From the NCBI RefSeq assembly GCF_003340495.1, contig NZ_QASA01000001.1, positions 2,604,001 through 2,668,000 of the forward strand: a stretch of DNA of 64,000 nucleotides, written 5' to 3'. Source of the stretch: Adhaeribacter pallidiroseus (lineage in GTDB: Bacteria > Bacteroidota > Bacteroidia > Cytophagales > Hymenobacteraceae). Shown piece by piece: positions 46,898 to 57,562 of this stretch. The position numbers and the translations under genes were made by a program. The notes beneath the pieces were generated by a model. It had not been told where the DNA came from, made no database searches, and saw only the letters and a list, made by a program, of their open reading frames with translations. Every line of letters starts with the position of its first letter. The stretch's first letter is position 1.

Positions 46898-47302
46898 TCA
46901 TTTTCTTTCCTGGCAGAGTTCAATGAGTACACCATTTGCCTCTTTGGGATGAACAAAACATATCAGCTTATTATCCGCGCCAAATTTAGGCGTTTCGCTT
47001 AGCAAGGTAAATCCGGCTTGTTTTAAGCGGGCCATTTCCACTACAATATCGTCCACGGCAAAAGCTACGTGGTGCATACCTTCCCCTTTTTTTAAAATAA
47101 ACTGCGCAATTACGCTAGTTTCATCGGTAGCGGCCAGCAACTCAATTTTCGATTCGCCAGTTCGGAAAAAAGAAGTAATAACTTGCTCAGATGGTACCTC
47201 TTCCGTTTTGTAAGGTTCGATTCCTAAAAGCTGGGTGTAGATTAGGTTGGCTTTCTCCAGATTTTTTACCGCGATACCAATATGTTCCACTTTATTCATC
47301 AA
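46898..47302 (-). CDS. mce: Methylmalonyl-CoA epimerase
   Basis: 134 aa glyoxalase/VOC fold. Converts (S)- to (R)-methylmalonyl-CoA on the propionate route. The metal ligands are placed in KVEHIGIAV (His), GEGMHHVAFAVDDI (His) and NGVLIELCQE (Glu). No mutase is in the window. It diverges from the cysteine desulfurase gene. Confidence 0.92.
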   Translation of the reverse strand: MMNKVEHIGIAVKNLEKANLIYTQLLGIEPYKTEEVPSEQVITSFFRTGESKIELLAATDETSVIAQFILKKGEGMHHVAFAVDDIVVEMARLKQAGFTLLSETPKFGADNKLICFVHPKEANGVLIELCQERK

Positions 47303-47413
47303 AATGCATGATTCGTTTAGGAAAGCTAAATTTGGCTATTTTTACTGTAATAAAAACTTAATGCCGCAAACTCCTGTTTTTTTAAATTTAAAAGAATCTT
47401 CTGAATAATTACT

Positions 47414-48577
47414 ATGCGCCAACTTCCGATATATTTAGATAATAATGCTACCACTCCCCTGGACCCGCGGGTTTTAGAAGCTATGATGCCTTACCTAACC
47501 CAACATTTCGGAAATGCCGCCTCCCGCCACCATGCTTACGGTTGGGCCGCCGAAGAAGCCGTTGATCAAGCCCGGGAGCAAGTAGCCGCCTTAATCAACT
47601 GCCACCCCAAAGAAATTATTTTTACGTCGGGGGCCACCGAATCTGATAATCTGGCACTTAAAGGAGTGTTCGACATGTACGCCGTTAAAGGCAACCATAT
47701 TATAACCGTTAATACCGAACACAAAGCCGTTTTGGATACCTGCCAGCACCTGGAAAAAATAGGTGCCCACGTTACCTACCTGCCCGTAAATGCGGAAGGT
47801 TTAATTGATTTACAAGAACTGGAAGCCGCCATTACGCCTCGTACCATTTTAATATCCGTGATGTACGGCAACAATGAAACCGGCGTTATTCAACCGATCC
47901 CCGAAATTTCAACCATTGCCCGTAAACACGAGGTGTTGTTTATGACAGACGCCACCCAGGCGGTAGGCAAAGTTCCGGTAGATGTGGAAGCTGATCAGAT
48001 TGACTTAATGGCTTTTTCGGCTCATAAAATGTACGGCCCCAAAGGAGTAGGTGCCTTGTACGTGCGTCGGAATAATCCCAAGGTAAAAATTACCGCGCAA
48101 ATGGATGGTGGCGGACACGAACGCGGCAGGCGTTCCGGCACTTTAAACGTGCCGGGTATTGTGGGCTTGGGAAAAGCCTGCGAGTTGTGTTGTTTGGAGA
48201 TGGTTTCAGAAGCGGAGCGAATAAAAAATATGCGCGATTACCTGGAAAGCGAACTCCTACAAATCGATGGTTCCCGGTTGAATGGTGCTAAAAATTACCG
48301 TTTACCGCATGTTTCTAATATTTCTTTTGATCACGTGGAGGGAGAAGGATTATTATTGGGATTAAAAGATATAGCGGTTTCTTCCGGTTCAGCGTGTACC
48401 TCCGCGGTTATAGAACCATCTTATATTTTAAAAGCCTTGGGTTTAAGCGATGAATTAGCGTATGCTACCCTGCGGTTTGGACTTGGCCGTTTTACTACAC
48501 CGGAACAAATGGAGTACACCGTCCGGCACGTGCGGGAAGTAATACAAAGGCAAAAAAAAATGTCGGCTTTACTATAA
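47414..48577 (+). CDS. iscS: Cysteine desulfurase (IscS/NifS family)
   Basis: PLP enzyme that takes sulfur from cysteine for Fe-S clusters and thiolated tRNA. 387 aa. Motifs: DNNATTPLDPRVLEAM, TEHKAVLDTCQHLE, the PLP lysine in FSAHKMYGPKGVG (about 205) and the persulfide Cys in SSGSACTSAVIEPSY (about 327). The short C-terminal tail and the flexible Cys loop point to group I (IscS/NifS). No iscU follows; a strong terminator does. Confidence 0.95.
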   Translation: MRQLPIYLDNNATTPLDPRVLEAMMPYLTQHFGNAASRHHAYGWAAEEAVDQAREQVAALINCHPKEIIFTSGATESDNLALKGVFDMYAVKGNHIITVNTEHKAVLDTCQHLEKIGAHVTYLPVNAEGLIDLQELEAAITPRTILISVMYGNNETGVIQPIPEISTIARKHEVLFMTDATQAVGKVPVDVEADQIDLMAFSAHKMYGPKGVGALYVRRNNPKVKITAQMDGGGHERGRRSGTLNVPGIVGLGKACELCCLEMVSEAERIKNMRDYLESELLQIDGSRLNGAKNYRLPHVSNISFDHVEGEGLLLGLKDIAVSSGSACTSAVIEPSYILKALGLSDELAYATLRFGLGRFTTPEQMEYTVRHVREVIQRQKKMSALL

Positions 48578-48612
48578 TTTAATAAACTGTTAATAAAGAA
48601 AACAATCCTATC

Positions 48613-48653
48613 AAAACAAGAAGAGCGTTCACCGGGAACGCTCTTCTTGTTTT
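48613..48653. terminator. Bidirectional terminator, 18-bp perfect stem
   Basis: AAAACAAGAAGAGCGTTC, 5-nt loop, and its exact reverse complement. It lies between convergent iscS and the M48 gene. Confidence 0.9.
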
Positions 48654-48692
48654 AATAGGATTTACCGGAATTTTTTTAAATTTTTGACCTTG

Positions 48693-49505
48693 TTACGGCG
48701 TTAAACCTGTTGGTAAACCATTCGGGAATTCCTGACTAATAGCTTGTTCAATTTTAGTTATTCGGTTCTCCGGGTTGGGATGAGTTTGAAAAAATTCCGG
48801 GGTGCTCGAAGCGCCGTCGCGCGAAGAAGCCAGAATATTCATAACTTCTACCATGGCCCTTGGGTCGTACCCGGCGGAGGTTGTAAAACGTACCGCCAAG
48901 TTATCAGATTGCAATTCATCATCCCGACCATACTTCAGTGTCATGAGTTTAGCAATGGCGGCGGCAGCAATAGGTCCGGCTACACTGCGCGGGTTATCGG
49001 GGTCATAAGTGGCAACCCCGGCGGCACCGGCTAACCCTTGCGTAAGTTTAGCTTTCGCTAATTGCTGGGCCGAATGGCGGGCGACCACGTGCCCGATTTC
49101 GTGTCCCAGCACGCCGGCTACTTGTCCCTCGGTTTTTAGTTTACTTAAAAGCCCCGCTGTAATAAATACCTGGCCACCCGGTAAGGCAAAAGCATTAATG
49201 GTTTGTTCATCGGCCAGTAAATGAAAATCAAACTGGTAGGGTGTTTTACCCGCGTCGGTTTGTTGCACAATGCGTTGGCCAATTTCCTTTACGCGAGCCG
49301 CCGCTTGCTGATCGGGATGTAAGCCCCCGTATTGGGCAGCCATTTGGGGGGCGGCTTGTAAACCCAGGGCAATCTCTTGGTCAACGGTCATATCAATGTG
49401 CTGCATTTCGCCGGTTACGGTATTTTCTTCGCGCTTGCACCAATACGTTACCAGCGAAAAGCCCGCAATAAGCAAGGCAATAATATATCTTAAACCACCT
49501 CTCAT
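48693..49505 (-). CDS. M48 family metalloprotease
   Basis: 270 aa. One N-terminal hydrophobic helix (about 6-22) ending in VTYWCKRE; the Cys might be lipidated, but the lipobox is poor. The zinc site is LGHEIGHVVARHSAQQL (HExxH, about 138-142) with the third ligand in DDELQSDNLAV. FALPGGQVFITAGLL is a typical M48 word. It resembles LoiP/YcaL-type periplasmic proteases that clear misfolded envelope proteins. Confidence 0.93.
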   Translation of the reverse strand: MRGGLRYIIALLIAGFSLVTYWCKREENTVTGEMQHIDMTVDQEIALGLQAAPQMAAQYGGLHPDQQAAARVKEIGQRIVQQTDAGKTPYQFDFHLLADEQTINAFALPGGQVFITAGLLSKLKTEGQVAGVLGHEIGHVVARHSAQQLAKAKLTQGLAGAAGVATYDPDNPRSVAGPIAAAAIAKLMTLKYGRDDELQSDNLAVRFTTSAGYDPRAMVEVMNILASSRDGASSTPEFFQTHPNPENRITKIEQAISQEFPNGLPTGLTP

Positions 49506-49844
49506 GATCGTGTGTTTTGGGTTAAATAATTCATGTTTGTAAATGCGCTAGTAGCTTGTTATATCAGCTTTTAGCAGAGGTAAAACAACCAGGTATACTA
49601 GTTACGAGTGATTTTAAATCAGGAAAATGCTTCGTAATGGTGGATAGTTTAGGAGTAAGTATAAATACAAACCAGATACATGAACGGCTTTTTCCCGGGA
49701 TAGTTACACACCTTTAAAGGGAACATTCCTAGGTTTAATTAGCACTAATATAAATCCACAATCCTACTAATTCCGGCAAATTAACATTTTCGGTGGAGCA
49801 ATATGTAATACCAGAAGTATCGTTGCTATTTTAAAAAAGGTGTT
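49506..49844. other. Gene-free intergenic stretch
   Basis: About 340 bp between the M48 gene start and a terminator. No ORF, no repeat and no promoter with both elements was recognised. Confidence 0.4.
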
Positions 49845-49891
49845 ACCAACAGAAAGCCAATCCGGAAACATCGGATTGGCTTTCTGTTGGT
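49845..49891. terminator. Terminator hairpin with 20-bp perfect stem
   Basis: ACCAACAGAAAGCCAATCCG, 7-nt loop, exact reverse complement. It lies 15 bp after the stop of the minus-strand transpeptidase-like gene; CCTTTTTT follows on that strand. Confidence 0.85.
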
Positions 49892-49905
49892 AAAAATATA
49901 CTAAC

Positions 49906-50715
49906 CTACGAAGCAGATTTTAAAGCGAAGAATTTAGTAGCAAAAGAGTCAATAGCGGTAGCTTCGGTTAAGTAAGGCGAAGCATACTTTTGGTCGGAGC
50001 CGTAGATGTATAAACAAGCATTATTTTTAATTTTATTTATGATGGCCGGTGTTTCTTTTACGGGTAAAGCCGGACAACCCAGGCTACGCCCCAAACGGCC
50101 ATGTTGTTTCACGAAATTTTCGCTCACGTAATCGGCCCCGTGCATAACCACGGCCCGCGCCAACGCATTGGTATTAAAGTTTTTATCTAAACCGTTTAAC
50201 TTTAAAGATAAGCCGTGTTTTCCCTGGTAGGTTTGGGCGGTTAGGTAAAAGCCTAAACTACTTTTAAACGAATTAGGCTCATTCGAAAAATAACGGGCAA
50301 ATTCATTACCAGTGCCTTTGCCGTGTGCTACCCACGTATGGTACAGTAATTTGTTAGTTTTTAAATCAATCACCCACAAGCGTTTCTGGCAACTCGACCG
50401 GCTAAAATCAATAACGGTAAGCAAGGGCTTCATGACCAAATGAGCGTTTCGTTGCAGATTATAATAGCCCACCATGGCCTTCCGGAAAACCGTTAAGTTT
50501 AAATTAGTTTTATCTAAAGCAGCTTGTTCATATACTTGTAGTAAATAAGTTTCAAAAGCTTGTGTTTTCACGGCAAAAGAAATTTCATCGTTAACTTTTG
50601 TAGCTGTAAGCAAGTTCTTATTGCCGGAGTAAGCGGGCGAATAACTGAAAGCCGAAAAGATATAGAACACTAAAAGAAGAGTATTAAACTGTAAAAACTT
50701 TTTGCTCATAATCAC
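49906..50715 (-). CDS. Murein L,D-transpeptidase catalytic domain family protein (YkuD_2)
   Basis: 269 aa with a signal peptide (MIMSKKFLQFNTLLLVFYIFSAFSYSPAYS in part). The mature part has VIDFSRSSCQKRLWVIDL and HTWVAHGKGTGNEFA, and the catalytic block VMHGADYV...GRLGRSLGCPALP with His, Ser-x-Gly-Cys (about Cys 210-215). This is the YkuD_2 variant common in Bacteroidota, which may cross-link or edit peptidoglycan. Periplasmic. Confidence 0.9.
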   Translation of the reverse strand: MIMSKKFLQFNTLLLVFYIFSAFSYSPAYSGNKNLLTATKVNDEISFAVKTQAFETYLLQVYEQAALDKTNLNLTVFRKAMVGYYNLQRNAHLVMKPLLTVIDFSRSSCQKRLWVIDLKTNKLLYHTWVAHGKGTGNEFARYFSNEPNSFKSSLGFYLTAQTYQGKHGLSLKLNGLDKNFNTNALARAVVMHGADYVSENFVKQHGRLGRSLGCPALPVKETPAIINKIKNNACLYIYGSDQKYASPYLTEATAIDSFATKFFALKSAS

Positions 50716-50834
50716 CGGAAATTTAAAATATGAATGACTAACAGTCTTTTTTATTTAATTTGTTCCTGAATAACGGCCGTCGTTCATTTTGATTGCCCCA
50801 TTTACCAGAAGTACTGTTTTGTTAAAAAGCATCC

Positions 50835-51233
50835 ATGATTTTTAAAAAAAAGCTTTTGATCTGCTCTCTTATAGCAGCCCTGCATTTTACAGCTATCCAT
50901 TGCCGGCCCAAAGTTACTTTTCCGGAATTTAATTCTACCGCCTGGATTAAAGATTCTTTTGCCTGCCAGAACGTGCGGAGTAAAATGTTACCGGAATTAA
51001 AAAAAATCAGGCGCCAATTACGGGGCTTGGCTATTTCGCAGTTAATGGGCGTTTTGGGCAAACCCGACAGTGAAGCTTTACTGGCCGGAAACGAGCGGAT
51101 ATATTATTATTATTTACAACCAGGCACGCAGTGCCAAAATAAACAAGAGTTATCGGGAGCCAATAAGTTAACGGTACGGTTTAATGCCCTGGAGCAAGTA
51201 AGCGAAGTACTTTTTGAACAACCCGTGCCTTAA
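50835..51233 (+). CDS. Small exported protein, possible BamE/SmpA-like fold
   Basis: 132 aa. Signal segment MIFKKKLLICSLIAALHFTAIHC, with a possible lipobox ending at Cys23. The central LAISQLMGVLGKPDSEALLAGNERIYYYYL and the final KLTVRFNALEQVSEVLFE follow the pattern of SmpA/OmlA-like domains (xxGxPd, Y.l, l.v.F...g.v). Two further cysteines (DSFACQNV and GTQCQN) may form a disulfide. Function unknown. A hairpin terminator follows. Confidence 0.6.
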   Translation: MIFKKKLLICSLIAALHFTAIHCRPKVTFPEFNSTAWIKDSFACQNVRSKMLPELKKIRRQLRGLAISQLMGVLGKPDSEALLAGNERIYYYYLQPGTQCQNKQELSGANKLTVRFNALEQVSEVLFEQPVP

Positions 51234-51239
51234 AACAAA

Positions 51240-51267
51240 AAAGCCAAAACATAGTTGTTTTGGCTTT
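51240..51267. terminator. Bidirectional terminator hairpin
   Basis: AAAGCCAAAACA, TAGT loop, TGTTTTGGCTTT. It sits between the convergent BamE-like and DUF4199 genes. Confidence 0.85.
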
Positions 51268-51292
51268 GTAAAAGGTATAAAATTGAAATTTT

Positions 51293-51760
51293 TTAAAAAT
51301 CCTTGGCTTCCGTACGCGAACGGTCGAAATACATCATGGTAATGTAGCCCGTAAAAGTTCCTACCATAATGCCTAATAAGGAATTTGCCCCAAAAATCAT
51401 TAAAGGAGAAAGATTCGAGCCAAAGAAATCCATTAGCCGCAAATCGGCCATAAAGTTTTGGTCAATGAAGTACGAGTATAAAAACAAAAATATACCATAA
51501 AGAACTGATCCTACTAAGCCCACCAGAAACCCAATGCCTAACCCATTCAGGTAAAACATGCCTTTGGTTTTGTGCTTAGAAAAATAATAAATACCCATTG
51601 TGGCCGCAACAACAATAAAAATCATCGCTAAAAAACGAACCGTATCGTTTTTATCTAAGCCAAATAACTTTAAAATAAGAAAGTAAATCATCATGGCGAT
51701 AGCTGCGTAAACACCATAACGGAAACCGGTTTTTTCAACAGAAGGGTTAGTCGCATTCAT
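51293..51760 (-). CDS. DUF4199 membrane protein
   Basis: 155 aa with four membrane helices (about 14-33, 41-60, 74-97 and 120-143). The start TGFRYGVYAAIAMMIYFLILKLFGLD and the central GMFYLNGLGIGFLVGLVGSVLYGIF are typical of the Bacteroidota-specific DUF4199 family, in which the end of helix 4 is followed by a short charged tail. Function unknown. Confidence 0.85.
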   Translation of the reverse strand: MNATNPSVEKTGFRYGVYAAIAMMIYFLILKLFGLDKNDTVRFLAMIFIVVAATMGIYYFSKHKTKGMFYLNGLGIGFLVGLVGSVLYGIFLFLYSYFIDQNFMADLRLMDFFGSNLSPLMIFGANSLLGIMVGTFTGYITMMYFDRSRTEAKDF

Positions 51761-52041
51761 AGGTACTGTGCGTTTTAAGTTAAGAAGCTAATAGCTTTAG
51801 CTTGGTTTTCGTCTAAAATATTATTTAACTCATTTACTTAAAACTAAGCCACCGTGTTGTGTTTTCACCTAATTTTTTATTAGTCAGGCGGGTAATTAAA
51901 TGTTTATCAGAAAAATAAATAAAATTAATCCTTTAATTTTCAAGCGCTTTCCTTCTATTTATATCTACAAATTCCTATATAAATCCAGATAATTGTTTAG
52001 CATAAAACTAAGTTTAAGCAGCAGTAAATCCGGCTAAACCC
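51761..52041. other. A/T-rich divergent intergenic region
   Basis: About 280 bp between divergent DUF4199 and ABC-F genes; no ORF. The ABC-F promoter follows at 52042. Confidence 0.35.
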
Positions 52042-52072
52042 TGGACAAAGCAAATTTATTTTCGTAATTTTG
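52042..52072 (+). promoter_or_regulatory. Probable promoter of the ABC-F gene
   Basis: TAATTTTG (52065-52072) fits the -7 element. Exactly 20 bp upstream stands TGG in place of TTG. Confidence 0.5.
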
Positions 52073-52099
52073 CACCCAAATTTTAGAATTAAGCATTAA

Positions 52100-53722
<1,623 letters not shown>

Positions 53723-53802
53723 GTGTTAAGGGGTTTATGCAACCATTTAAACCAACCGGGCATCTACCAGTTATACAAGTAACTTTATACTAATTTAAAA
53801 AA

Positions 53803-54645
53803 ATGACCACCATCTATTTAAATAAAAAAGCTTTCGGTATTCTACTGGGAGCTTTATTTTTTTATGCGGTATCCGGAACCCAGGCCCAGGTTATTGATTC
53901 TACCAATCAAAAGCCCGCCCTGAACAACGAGTTACCCGGAGCACCCGTGCCGGTTCAAACGCCGCCGAGTCAAACCACGCCGGTGCCCCAACCAACGGCT
54001 CCGCCGCCCCAACCCGCACCGCGGAAACAACCAACTCCCCGAACTACCCAACCGCAACCAGACGACCAAGGCGCGCCGGTTTACCAAGCCGATCCTAATT
54101 TAGAACCACTGCATCGGAAACCAGGCTCTACCACCGGAAAAAACGGGGAAGAATTACCCGCTACTTTTCTGGACCGGACTTTTATTGGCAGCACGGGCGG
54201 TATAGGCTTCGGGGCAGATTCTTATTCCGGCAATAATTACTTTAATGTAAGCTTATCGCCATTTGTGGGTTACCGTATTTTGAGCCGCTGGGCCGTTGGT
54301 CCGGGGGTTACTTATGAATATGTGGGAACTAATGGTTATCATTTATCTACGTATGGCGGTAAATTATTTACGCAGGTTGATTTATTTAAAGGCATCTTGC
54401 TGCATGCCGAGCACGAGGTATTAAGTGTAGCTGATTTAGAATATAGTCCCAGCGGAGATATTGTTCAAACCAGGCGCAGCGTTAGCAATACTTTGGCTGG
54501 TGGTGGTTACCGCCAAATGAACGGCGATTTTGGAATGGATCTTTATGTACTTTTTAATTTAAACTCGGGGGTGTATCAATACCGCCGGTCTAATCCGGTG
54601 GTGCGGGTAGGGTTTATTTACAATCTGCATTCCCGAAGAAATTAA
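53803..54645 (+). CDS. Exported proline-rich protein with C-terminal beta-barrel-like domain
   Basis: 280 aa. Signal peptide ends near SGTQAQ. Residues 40-90 are a linker of Pro, Gln and Thr (PVPQPTAPPPQPAPRK). From about 125 the sequence alternates polar and hydrophobic residues (GGIGFGADSYSGNNYFNVSLSPFVGYRI, WAVGPGVTYEYVG) and ends in VVRVGFIYNLHSRRN, like a small outer-membrane barrel. No family recognised. The linker might span the peptidoglycan. Confidence 0.65.
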   Translation: MTTIYLNKKAFGILLGALFFYAVSGTQAQVIDSTNQKPALNNELPGAPVPVQTPPSQTTPVPQPTAPPPQPAPRKQPTPRTTQPQPDDQGAPVYQADPNLEPLHRKPGSTTGKNGEELPATFLDRTFIGSTGGIGFGADSYSGNNYFNVSLSPFVGYRILSRWAVGPGVTYEYVGTNGYHLSTYGGKLFTQVDLFKGILLHAEHEVLSVADLEYSPSGDIVQTRRSVSNTLAGGGYRQMNGDFGMDLYVLFNLNSGVYQYRRSNPVVRVGFIYNLHSRRN

Positions 54646-54664
54646 AAATTTAAAAAAATAAAAA

Positions 54665-54693
54665 ACCACCTGAGAATTTCAGGTGGTTTTTTA
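54665..54693 (+). terminator. Rho-independent terminator
   Basis: ACCACCTGA, 5-nt loop, TCAGGTGGT, then TTTTTATTT. It lies right before MITE copy 3. Confidence 0.88.
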
Positions 54694-54695
54694 TT

Positions 54696-54823
54696 TAAGT
54701 AAAAGGACAAATTAAAAGACACATTCTAATATTGAAAATACAAGGTTAAATCATTGATATTTGATTCATTATATTTTATTTTGTCTTGATACTTGTGTCT
54801 TACTACTTGTGTCCATTTACTTA
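54696..54823. mobile_element. MITE-like 128-bp repeat, copy 3
   Basis: Same ends, length and orientation as copies 1 and 2, about 11 differences from copy 1 by eye. It is inserted a few bases behind a terminator. Confidence 0.75.
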
Positions 54824-54932
54824 TAAGTACTTTGCCGTTATTAGTTCATAAAATAATTGGTATAACCTTCTTTACTTACAGGGTATAATTTACCAAATCT
54901 CTAATAACGAACTACTTAATAAATTAAAAATA

Positions 54933-55085
54933 TCAGGCTCCCCGGATCAATCGTAACAGAATGGCAATTACGGCAATTACGAGCAAGATGTGAATCAATC
55001 CGCCCACCGCATCCGGAAAGCCCAGAAAACCAATCAACCATAAAATTATCAGTACTACCGCGATAAGATATAATGTATTTCCCAT
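54933..55085 (-). CDS. Lmo0937-family small membrane protein, copy A
   Basis: 50 codons from ATG at 55085: MGNTLYLIAVVLIILWLIGF, then FPDAVGGLIHILLVIAVIAILLRLIRGA. Two helices with a central Gly-Phe-Pro turn. This is the lmo0937 family of very short membrane proteins, often linked to envelope or general stress. It is a close tandem paralogue of the gene at 55122-55274. The frame is too short for most gene calls. Confidence 0.85.
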   Translation of the reverse strand: MGNTLYLIAVVLIILWLIGFLGFPDAVGGLIHILLVIAVIAILLRLIRGA

Positions 55086-55121
55086 AATAGTTTGTGTGTT
55101 TAGGTTAGTTTAAATAAAGAT

Positions 55122-55274
55122 TTATGCCCGACGAATCAAGCGCAAAATAACAGCAATAACAGCAATCACTAATAAAATGTGTATTAATCCCCCGACAGCA
55201 TCAGGAAAACCTAAAAAGCCAATGAGCCATAAAATGACCAGAACAACTGCAATTACGTAAAGCAAATTTCCCAT
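55122..55274 (-). CDS. Lmo0937-family small membrane protein, copy B
   Basis: 50 codons: MGNLLYVIAVVLVILWLIGF, with the same length and about 85 percent identity to copy A. The 36-bp gap and common direction suggest one transcript, with this copy first. The stretch 55275-55649 upstream is A/T rich and holds no other gene. Confidence 0.85.
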   Translation of the reverse strand: MGNLLYVIAVVLVILWLIGFLGFPDAVGGLIHILLVIAVIAVILRLIRRA

Positions 55275-55649
55275 AGTTTTTTAAAATTTTGTTTGGTTGG
55301 TTCTTATAGGGGAGTTGTTCTTGATTTATTAACACCTCCCTATATTGTATTCTTCAGCTTTACGTACAAACATCAGAAAAGATTTATATAGTACTATTTT
55401 CCTAAAAATTTTTATTTATTTCCATAGCGGCATTTCATCACCTCCGATAAATTACAAATCTCTCCAGAATAATCTAAATGTATTACATTCAATCATTTCG
55501 TTATCAGCAAAATAGACATAATTTTAAAAAAATTTAAAAATATAACTTTTTTGATTATAAAATGATTTTTAAACAATTTTAAGGCAAATAGATTGTATTG
55601 GCAGCTAAGCACCATTAGTTTTCTATTGTAAATATTAAAAAATACACCT

Positions 55650-56540
55650 ATGATACATAAAGTAGCCGTAATTGGATCCGGTACTATGGGGAATGGCATT
55701 GCCCACGTATTGGCGCAACATCATTATCCGGTACATCTCATCGATATTTCGTCAGAAGCCCTACAAAAAGCGCAACAAACCATTTCCAGAAACCTGGACC
55801 GCATGCTGGCGAAACAGCAAATTACGGAAGAACAAAAAACCCAAACTTTACAAAATATAACCTGGCACACGGACTTAGCCGAAGGAGTAAAATCCGTGGA
55901 CTTAGTAATTGAAGCAGCTACCGAAAATGTAAATTTAAAATTGCAGTTGTTCCACGATCTGGATGAATATTGCACTCCCGAAACCATCTTGGCTACCAAC
56001 ACCTCCTCTATCTCCATCACCCAAATTGCTGCGGCTACCAACCGGCCCGATAAAGTAATCGGCATGCACTTTATGAACCCGGTACCCATTATGAAGCTGG
56101 TAGAAATAATAAAAGGGTACAATACTTCTGCGGCAGTTACCGAAACCATTATGGAGTTGGCCCGGAAATTAGAGAAAGTACCCACCGAAGTAAACGATTA
56201 CCCCGGGTTTATTGCCAACCGTATTTTAATGCCCATGATTAACGAGGCCATTTATAGTTTGTACGAAGGCGTAGCCGGGGTTACCGAAATTGACACCGTG
56301 ATGAAATTAGGCATGGCGCACCCCATGGGACCTTTACAACTCGCCGATTTTATCGGGTTAGATGTGTGCTTGTATATTTTAAAAGTTATGCACGACGGCT
56401 TCGGCAACCCCAAGTACGCCCCTTGCCCTTTACTGGTAAACATGGTGCTGGCCGGCCATAAAGGTGTTAAAACCGGCAACGGCTTTTACCACTATACTCC
56501 CGGCAGCAAAGACTTAATAGTAGCGGAGCGGTTTAGATAG
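55650..56540 (+). CDS. 3-hydroxybutyryl-CoA dehydrogenase
   Basis: 296 aa, NAD-dependent, oxidises or forms 3-hydroxyacyl-CoA. Rossmann start VAVIGSGTMGNGIAHVLA; the catalytic Ser/His/Glu triad lies in NTSSISI, GMHFMNPVPIMKLVEI and ETI; YPGFIANRILMPMINEA is the C-terminal dimer domain. The short, single-domain form is typical of the butyrate/PHB or fatty acid route. Alone on its transcript. Confidence 0.93.
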   Translation: MIHKVAVIGSGTMGNGIAHVLAQHHYPVHLIDISSEALQKAQQTISRNLDRMLAKQQITEEQKTQTLQNITWHTDLAEGVKSVDLVIEAATENVNLKLQLFHDLDEYCTPETILATNTSSISITQIAAATNRPDKVIGMHFMNPVPIMKLVEIIKGYNTSAAVTETIMELARKLEKVPTEVNDYPGFIANRILMPMINEAIYSLYEGVAGVTEIDTVMKLGMAHPMGPLQLADFIGLDVCLYILKVMHDGFGNPKYAPCPLLVNMVLAGHKGVKTGNGFYHYTPGSKDLIVAERFR

Positions 56541-56692
56541 GTTACAGGTTGCAGGTCGAAAAATTAAATATTGGGGAAAGCCTTTTAAAACAAGGTTAAG
56601 GAGCAATCATAAATATGTGAACCACGCTTAACTCACTTTTTAATTATTCAAAATTTAAAACTTTCAACCTGCAACTTGTAACCTGCAACCTA
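56541..56692. repeat. Inverted CAACCTGCAACTTGTAACC words between convergent genes
   Basis: AGGTTACAGGTTGCAGGT at the left end and TGCAACTTGTAACCTGCAAC at the right end can pair over about 110 nt (AGGTTGCAGGT is exact). It may act as a loose terminator. Same vocabulary as 7020-7126. Confidence 0.5.
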
Positions 56693-56693
56693 T

Positions 56694-57509
56694 TTACACC
56701 GCTACACTGTTGTCCCGGAGAGCTTCGTTTAAGGAAGTTTTTAAATCCGTACTTTCTTTGCGTTGGCCGATAATTAAGGCGCAAGGTACCTGATAATCGC
56801 CTGCCGGGAAATTTTTGGTGTAAGAACCCGGTATAACTACGGAACGGGGTGGCACGTAGCCATTATAGATTACCGGCTCCGGTTGCGTGACATCAATAAT
56901 TTTAGAAGAACCCGTGATACACACATTGGCACCTATAACGGCTTCTTTCCCGATATGGCATCCTTCGACTAAAATACAACGCGACCCAATAAAGGCGCCG
57001 TCTTCCACAATTACCGGAGAAGCTTGCACGGGTTCCAGTACGCCGCCTAAACCAACTCCTCCGCTTAAATGCACGTTTTTACCCACCTGGGCGCAAGAGC
57101 CAACAGTAGCCCAAGTGTCTACCATCGTGCCTTCGTCTACGTAAGCGCCAATATTAATGTACGACGGCATCATGATTACACCTTTGGCCACAAAGGCACC
57201 GTACCGGGCAATGGCATGAGGCACTACACGCACGCCTAATTGTTCGTAATTTTGCTTTAAAGCCATTTTATCATGGAACTCAAAAGGTCCTACTTTTATA
57301 GTTTCCATTTTTTGAATCGGGAAATACATTAAAACCGCCTTTTTAACCCATTGGTTTACGTGCCATTTCCCATCACCAACGGGCTCGGCTACCCGTAATT
57401 TACCTTTTTCGAGTTGTTCTATTACATCCCGAATAGCATCGGTTGTAGCACTTTCCTGTAATTTGGTCCGGTCTTCCCAGGCTTGGTCAATTAGTTGTTG
57501 CAACATCAT
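56694..57509 (-). CDS. dapD: Tetrahydrodipicolinate N-succinyltransferase
   Basis: Lysine/diaminopimelate pathway enzyme, 271 aa, trimeric left-handed beta-helix. Hexapeptide repeats are visible (GVIMMPSYINIGAYV, VEGCHIGKEAVIGANV). Family words: RVAEPVGDGKWHVNQWVKKAVL and GSCAQVGKNVHLSGGVGLGGVLEP. Needed for peptidoglycan precursor synthesis. Confidence 0.96.
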   Translation of the reverse strand: MMLQQLIDQAWEDRTKLQESATTDAIRDVIEQLEKGKLRVAEPVGDGKWHVNQWVKKAVLMYFPIQKMETIKVGPFEFHDKMALKQNYEQLGVRVVPHAIARYGAFVAKGVIMMPSYINIGAYVDEGTMVDTWATVGSCAQVGKNVHLSGGVGLGGVLEPVQASPVIVEDGAFIGSRCILVEGCHIGKEAVIGANVCITGSSKIIDVTQPEPVIYNGYVPPRSVVIPGSYTKNFPAGDYQVPCALIIGQRKESTDLKTSLNEALRDNSVAV

Positions 57510-57562
57510 GGTCGTCGTATATAAAAGTATATTCGTGGCGTAAAAGTAGCAGATTATACCAA

